Below are positions 60,318 through 64,000 of a stretch of 64,000 nucleotides of DNA, one piece after another. The notes beneath the pieces were generated by a model that was not told where the DNA came from, did no database searches, and was given only the letters and a program-made list of their open reading frames with translations. The translations under genes and the position numbers were made by a program. Within the stretch, counting starts at the first letter, position 1. The number at the start of each line of letters is the position of its first letter. The stretch comes from G020354085 sp964482055 (GTDB taxonomy: Bacteria > Pseudomonadota > Gammaproteobacteria > Acidiferrobacterales > Sulfurifustaceae), in NCBI GenBank assembly GCA_964482055.1, contig CAYZVX010000001.1, positions 1-64,000 of the forward strand, given 5' to 3'.

Positions 60318-60783
60318 GCGGGTAGGGTACGATCAGCAGCAGGGCTGGCGCGCCGCGCAGCACCTCTTCGGTCAACATGCGCGAGCGCAACCCGGTCTCG
60401 CGTTTCGGCCGCAACGACCCGAGGATAGCCAGGTCCACGCGCGCGGCGCGCAGCTCCGCCAAGAGGCACTCGGCCGGCTTGCCGAAGCGCACTCTGGGCT
60501 CGTAGCGCGCGCGCCGTGCGCGCACCTGCTTCTCGAGGCGGCGGAAATTGCTGTGCACCTCCTCTTCGAGCCGTCCTTCCACGTAGCGCCCGTAGATCTC
60601 GCGCGTCCGACCGCTGTTGAGCCAGTCATCGCCCATCATGCCCTTCCAGAAGTCCGGCACGACGATGAAGTGTGTGAGGCGCACACCGGCCCGACACAGG
60701 CCGAGCGCGACCCGCTCCGCCGCCCGGGCACCGCGCGTTCCGTGGCTGGCGAGAAGAATGCGTCTGGGTGTCAGTTGCTTCAT
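60310..60783 (-). CDS. Universal stress protein-like (UspA family)
   Basis: About 157-aa protein of the adenine-nucleotide alpha-hydrolase-like fold. The start at 60783 (MKQLTPRRILLASHGTRGAR) removes four residues of a longer alternative. The middle (EEEVHSNFRRLEKQVRARRA) and the end DLAILGSLRPKRETGLRSRM, then VLRGAPALLLIVP, follow the UspA pattern. The G-x2-G-x9-G ATP-binding motif is only partly kept. The partner downstream is the membrane-anchored SRPBCC-like protein. Confidence 0.78.
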   Translation of the reverse strand: MKQLTPRRILLASHGTRGARAAERVALGLCRAGVRLTHFIVVPDFWKGMMGDDWLNSGRTREIYGRYVEGRLEEEVHSNFRRLEKQVRARRARYEPRVRFGKPAECLLAELRAARVDLAILGSLRPKRETGLRSRMLTEEVLRGAPALLLIVPYPHG

Positions 60784-60965
60784 AGGTTGCTGCACACGGC
60801 GCTTGCTAATCGGCTGATCGTAGCCACGGGCTCGACAATAGCGCGTTGGTATGGCCTCCCGAAAGGCCAGTTCTACGTCTCAGGTGGCCGTGCCTTGTAC
60901 CGATGCAGCGTGCGCCGCTCGGCGATGCGTTGGGTCGCCCTGGGACTGGCAGGCTCGGGCAGGGC

Positions 60966-61001
60966 AAAAAAAGGCCCGGTGGCGGTATTCGCCACCGGGC
61001 C
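60966..61001 (-). terminator. Strong terminator of the exporter/small-protein operon
   Basis: Read on the minus strand, a perfect 12-bp stem GGCCCGGTGGCG / CGCCACCGGGCC with an AATAC loop is followed by seven T residues. It lies 16 bases beyond the stop of the 42-aa gene, closing that transcript. Confidence 0.93.
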
Positions 61002-61016
61002 CCCATTCGGCTATCG

Positions 61017-61145
61017 CTACTTGATGAACACGTAGACGAGCAACGCGATCACGAGCGAAATCGCCAGGGCAACCATATCCTCAGCACGATCGCTCTTGAA
61101 GATTGTGAGCGCCGTACCACGGTCGAATTTCTCTTTCGCTGACAT
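61017..61145 (-). CDS. 42-residue membrane protein downstream of the exporter gene
   Basis: A 43-codon frame with ATG at 61145 and a strong ribosome-binding site (GAGGAGACTGAACC before the ATG). The product starts MSAKEKFDRGTALTIFKSDR and has one C-terminal hydrophobic helix of about 20 residues ending FIK. It lies 18 bases after the exporter stop and 16 bases before a strong terminator, so it is the second cistron of the operon. I do not know a named family; a small accessory subunit or stabiliser of the transporter is the simplest idea. Confidence 0.75.
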   Translation of the reverse strand: MSAKEKFDRGTALTIFKSDRAEDMVALAISLVIALLVYVFIK

Positions 61146-61163
61146 GGTTCAGTCTCCTCGCAG

Positions 61164-62750
61164 CTAGATGGTTTCTTTGACGAACAGCAGCACGACGATC
61201 AGCGAACCGATCGCCTTGGTGAAGCCCACGACCGTGCCGATCACAAGCGGCTGGCCGCCGGCTTGCTTGATCGAGGCCATGGTGATCTGCATGCCGAGGC
61301 CGGTCAGGCCGAAGGTGAAGAGCCAGGCGATGATGTCGCGGAACATCGCGATCTTCTTGGCCGTATGGTAGACCGCCTGGTGCTGCTTCTTGAGGATCTC
61401 GGTCGATTCCTTGGACAGGATCTTGGCGTTGACGATGCCGCGAATGACCGTGTCGTGGTCGATGGCCACGATCTTCCTGTTCTCGATCAGCTTCTGCAGG
61501 GCGGCCTTCTGGTCCTCGCGCTGAATTTTGTCCATCTCCGCCTGCAGCTTGGCGGCCTGCTCGTCGGTCAGGCGCTTGTCAATGACTTTGCCTTCCTTGT
61601 CGGTCTTGACCATCACCTTGTCGCTGTTGTCGAAGTACTTGCCCTGGTAGTGCTGGGCCGGGGCGAACACGCCGGTCGAACCGAGCACGAACATCAGGAT
61701 GAAGCCCAAGACGAACAGCGGGAACTTGGCGAACATCACCTGCCCGAGGTTCACGCGCTCGCCGGTCGCCTCGCGCTTGACGTACCACACCGCCAGCCAC
61801 AGCACGATGATGGGCAGGAACAGGATGCGCGTGATATTGAAGATCTCCGCGACCTTGAGGGTCTCGATGCCGGTCGGCTGGAACGCCAGCGCCGCACCCG
61901 CCACCTGCGCGGAGTTGAGGATGCCGGTGCCGGCCCAGGCGCCGAACTGCGTGTAGCCCATGCCGAGGGCCTTGCCGATGATCGGGAACACGAACATGCA
62001 GCCGACACCCCACAGCAGGATGGTGCCGATCGTGTAGGCGATCTCCGTGGACTTGGCGTTGACTACCGGAGCCGCCGCGACCGAGGCCGACACGCCGCAC
62101 ACGCCCAAGCCCGCGGACAGCACGCCACCCATGGAGTTCGGAATCTTGCGGCGCGCGCCCAGCCACAAGGTGAGACCAACGGAACCGAGCACGAAGAAGC
62201 CGATCAGCACGATCGACAGGCCGGCGAGCTGCTTGAGCTCCTCCCAGCTATAGAGCACGCCCAACAGGACCACGCCGGTCTTGAGACCCAGGCGCGACAT
62301 GCGCACGCCGTTCTCCGCCCACGACGGGATTTTGAACACGTTGACGATGACGATGCCCGCCACGATGCCCATGACCACGTAGTTGAGGTTCATGACCTTG
62401 GCGAAGTCGAAGCCGAGCGCCGGTTGCGCGGCCTTGCCCCACTGCGCCATCTGAGGATCGAGCACCCACTTGACGATGAAGGCGACGACCAGGATGAAGG
62501 CCAGGCCGCCCACCGTCGATAGGTAGTAATCCGCATGGCCTTCCTTGGGCTTGGCGGCGAGCTGCCACAGACCCACCAGTGCCGCGATGACGCCGCAGGT
62601 GTAGCCCAGGGCGACCATCTCGCCGGTCAGCTTGGCCGTGTGCAGGTACTTGATGACGGGCTCCATGACGCCGGCCTGCACCAGGTAGGCGTAGCCGATC
62701 ATGATGAGACCGAGGATCAGTGTCCACGGCGTCTTTTTTGTGTAGATCAT
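61164..62750 (-). CDS. YeiH-family putative sulfate exporter, with large soluble insert
   Basis: 528-aa polytopic membrane protein of the YeiH/UPF0324 putative sulfate exporter family. The family core is visible: SMGGVLSAGLGVCGVSASVA, VVNAKSTEIAYTIGTILLWG, and FGAWAGTGILNSAQVAGAAL. About eleven or more hydrophobic segments are present. YeiH of E. coli is about 350 aa; here a charged stretch at about residues 362-468 (TDEQAAKLQAEMDKIQREDQ within it) probably forms a soluble coiled-coil domain before the last two helices. An N-terminal extension of about 100 residues is also longer than usual. ATG at 62750 with CCGGAGGAG upstream. Substrate assignment is by family only. Confidence 0.82.
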   Translation of the reverse strand: MIYTKKTPWTLILGLIMIGYAYLVQAGVMEPVIKYLHTAKLTGEMVALGYTCGVIAALVGLWQLAAKPKEGHADYYLSTVGGLAFILVVAFIVKWVLDPQMAQWGKAAQPALGFDFAKVMNLNYVVMGIVAGIVIVNVFKIPSWAENGVRMSRLGLKTGVVLLGVLYSWEELKQLAGLSIVLIGFFVLGSVGLTLWLGARRKIPNSMGGVLSAGLGVCGVSASVAAAPVVNAKSTEIAYTIGTILLWGVGCMFVFPIIGKALGMGYTQFGAWAGTGILNSAQVAGAALAFQPTGIETLKVAEIFNITRILFLPIIVLWLAVWYVKREATGERVNLGQVMFAKFPLFVLGFILMFVLGSTGVFAPAQHYQGKYFDNSDKVMVKTDKEGKVIDKRLTDEQAAKLQAEMDKIQREDQKAALQKLIENRKIVAIDHDTVIRGIVNAKILSKESTEILKKQHQAVYHTAKKIAMFRDIIAWLFTFGLTGLGMQITMASIKQAGGQPLVIGTVVGFTKAIGSLIVVLLFVKETI

Positions 62751-62877
62751 TTATGGACTCCTCCGGGTTGGTTGAGGTTGCCACAGTTCCACGGAGGATT
62801 TCCCCCCCGCGGTGCTGCATTAGCTTATTCTTATAGACTAACAGGACCTTACATCGGCCCGGGGCATTCAAGCAGAG

Positions 62878-62895
62878 CTTGTCATAGCTGACAAG
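62878..62895. promoter_or_regulatory. Palindromic operator candidate upstream of the exporter gene
   Basis: CTTGTCA-TAGC-TGACAAG, a perfect inverted repeat with 7-base arms in the 292-base gap (62751-63042) between ygfZ and the exporter. The spacing resembles LysR-type T-N11-A sites. The gap is AT-richer than the rest of the window around 62880-62945 and contains no gene I can support. Confidence 0.5.
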
Positions 62896-62920
62896 ATAAA
62901 TGGCCAATAAAGTTTTTATC

Positions 62921-62949
62921 TACATACATAAATTAATACCGCATGCCAA
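62921..62949 (-). promoter_or_regulatory. Candidate exporter promoter
   Basis: On the minus strand, -35 TTGGCA (62949-62944), 17-base spacer, -10 TATGTA (62926-62921). Transcription from about 62914 would run through the CTTGTCA palindrome at roughly +19 to +36 and give a leader of about 160 bases. Confidence 0.4.
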
Positions 62950-63042
62950 CTGCGCTTGTCCTGTTTCGATAGGGCTGGCGAGTAACCAATCTTTCCAGCG
63001 GTCGATTCAAATTGCCGGTCGGTGGCAAGTGGCACGATTGTT

Positions 63043-64000
63043 TCAGGCAGCGTCCGACGTGACCGGGTAGGGAAGCGGTCGCAGCTCCAGGCGCGGGCCA
63101 TCGGCGCGGCGCAGATGCAGATCGCGGGTTGCAACACTGCTGAGCTGAACAACGGCGAGCAGATCGATGCCAGCATCGGGCGCCGGCTGTGCATCGACCA
63201 CGACTCCGGCTGACTGACCGGGCAGATCCGGGGCATAGATCTTGTCGCCGGCCGCGGTCGGCAGGTCGGCGGCCAGGTGCAGGCGCTGCATACGCTGCTT
63301 TGGCTTACCGAGGTAGTGCATGCGCGCCACGATCTCCTGGCCCGGATAGCAACCCTTCTTGAAGCTGACGCCGCCAATCAGCTCGAGATTGACGTGTTGC
63401 GGCACAAACTCTTCCACGGTGGCCGGCAGCACGGTCGGGATGCCGGCCATGATGTCGAGCCAGGCCCACGCGCCGGAACCGGCCGCTGCGGCAGACCGCG
63501 TGAGCTTGCTCCACAGCTCCCTGGCGCCAGCGATCGGCGCCACCAGGAGAAATCGCGGCTGTGGTCCGGTCAGGTGAAGGACGGTCACGTCGCCATCTGT
63601 CCGAACCCCGTCCACCTCGGTGGGCAGACCACCGGCCAGATGTTCGAGCACCGAGCCTATCGTTGGTCCTGAGCAACCGAGGCAAACAAATTCATCGTCC
63701 ACGCTCTCGAGCGTTACCTTGGAGCGCAGCACGAACATGCGCAGGCGCTTGACGGTGTTCTCCTGCAGCACGGTGGGCAGGACGAGGTAGTACGCCGTGC
63801 CGCGTTTGAAGATCCGAAACAGCGCCACGATGCGGCCCTTGGCGGTGCAGTACGCGCTCAGCTGGCTGTGCGCGTCATCGATCAAGCGCAGATCGTTGGT
63901 GAGTTGACTGTTCAAGAACACCAGCGCTTCTGGACCCTCGGCCCGAACGACAGACAGCTGCGGCAGGGCACACACCACATCGCCGCGCGCCGCGGCCTGC
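63043..64000 (-). CDS. ygfZ: tRNA-modifying/folate-binding protein YgfZ (5' end outside window)
   Basis: YgfZ-family protein related to the glycine-cleavage T protein, which supports repair or assembly of certain iron-sulfur enzymes. At least 311 aa are visible; the frame is open to the window edge. The diagnostic motif KKGCYPGQEIVAR (with the functional Cys) and the folate-binding-domain segment FLNSQLTNDLRLIDDAHSQL are present. The first in-window start is GTG at 63978, but homologues have about 20-30 more N-terminal residues, so the true start probably lies beyond 64000. It reads toward the exporter gene. Confidence 0.92.
   Translation of the reverse strand, partial: QAAARGDVVCALPQLSVVRAEGPEALVFLNSQLTNDLRLIDDAHSQLSAYCTAKGRIVALFRIFKRGTAYYLVLPTVLQENTVKRLRMFVLRSKVTLESVDDEFVCLGCSGPTIGSVLEHLAGGLPTEVDGVRTDGDVTVLHLTGPQPRFLLVAPIAGARELWSKLTRSAAAAGSGAWAWLDIMAGIPTVLPATVEEFVPQHVNLELIGGVSFKKGCYPGQEIVARMHYLGKPKQRMQRLHLAADLPTAAGDKIYAPDLPGQSAGVVVDAQPAPDAGIDLLAVVQLSSVATRDLHLRRADGPRLELRPLPYPVTSDAA

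Noticed and set aside
62900..63070. 56-codon plus-strand frame upstream of the exporter
   Set aside because: It overlaps the end of ygfZ, lacks a ribosome-binding site and shows no recognisable features; the region is better explained as promoter DNA.

Overview
The window is a GC-rich (about two-thirds G+C) stretch of a gammaproteobacterial chromosome, apparently from a draft assembly because it holds one 100-base run of N (10845-10944). The assignment rests on gene order: glnD-map / rpsB-tsf-pyrH-frr-uppS-cdsA-dxr-rseP-bamA-skp-lpxD-fabZ-lpxA-lpxB-rnhB-dnaE-accA-tilS-pyrG-kdsA-eno-ftsB, ffs-dnaX-ybaB-recR and orn / queG-nnr-tsaE-amiC are classical gammaproteobacterial blocks. A YeiH-like putative sulfate exporter, a cyclic-nucleotide/rhodanese fusion and a small cytochrome c would fit a sulfur-oxidising lineage (Chromatiales/Acidiferrobacterales type), but that is inference.

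Layout. 1-3.6 kb: a truncated WD40 propeller gene, an M23 peptidase overlapping xseA, and a small lipoprotein. 3.7-7.4 kb: guaB (apparently leaderless), guaA and tadA. 7.4-9.3 kb: a small lipoprotein and an mltF interrupted by two in-frame stop codons. 9.3-11.6 kb: an RNA-gene and repeat zone with tRNA-Ser(CGA), a cNMP-binding/rhodanese protein, a truncated tRNA-Ser copy containing the gap, an intact tRNA-Ser(GGA) and the SRP RNA. 11.6-16.2 kb: dnaX-ybaB-recR, then an ECF-type sigma factor with a membrane partner. 16.2-24.8 kb: an EAL-HDOD protein, cytochrome c and a pterin dehydratase, a Ste24-like protease, orn, queG, nnr, tsaE and amiC. 24.8-31.1 kb: a complete branched-chain amino-acid type ABC importer (livK-H-M-G-F) followed by an NSS-family sodium symporter. 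31.1-59.4 kb: the large housekeeping block for nitrogen signalling, translation, isoprenoid/phospholipid synthesis, outer-membrane assembly, lipid A, DNA replication, fatty acids, CTP, KDO and glycolysis, ending with ftsB. 59.4-64 kb: a 108-bp tandem repeat array, a membrane-anchored SRPBCC-like protein with a universal-stress-like protein, a 42-residue membrane protein behind the putative sulfate exporter, and the ygfZ gene cut by the window end.

How the genes work together. The long plus-strand block is tightly packed, with many ATGA or few-base overlaps, and couples translation factors to envelope building. uppS, cdsA and dxr supply isoprenoid and phospholipid precursors. rseP, bamA and skp handle outer-membrane proteins. 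lpxD, fabZ, lpxA, lpxB and kdsA make lipid A and KDO.

Most unusual points: the two nonsense codons in mltF with no frameshift; a dispersed palindromic repeat that sits in frame inside the dnaX linker and recurs as a 108/54-bp tandem array after ftsB, where ispD/ispF would usually follow; tRNA-Ser-derived partial duplications with long hairpins joined to the CCA ends; a -10 box 5 bp from the guaB start codon; a tilS with no standard start codon at the expected place; and a YeiH-family transporter with a large charged insert, a 42-aa partner gene and a palindromic operator candidate. No CRISPR array, integrase, transposase or rRNA gene was seen.
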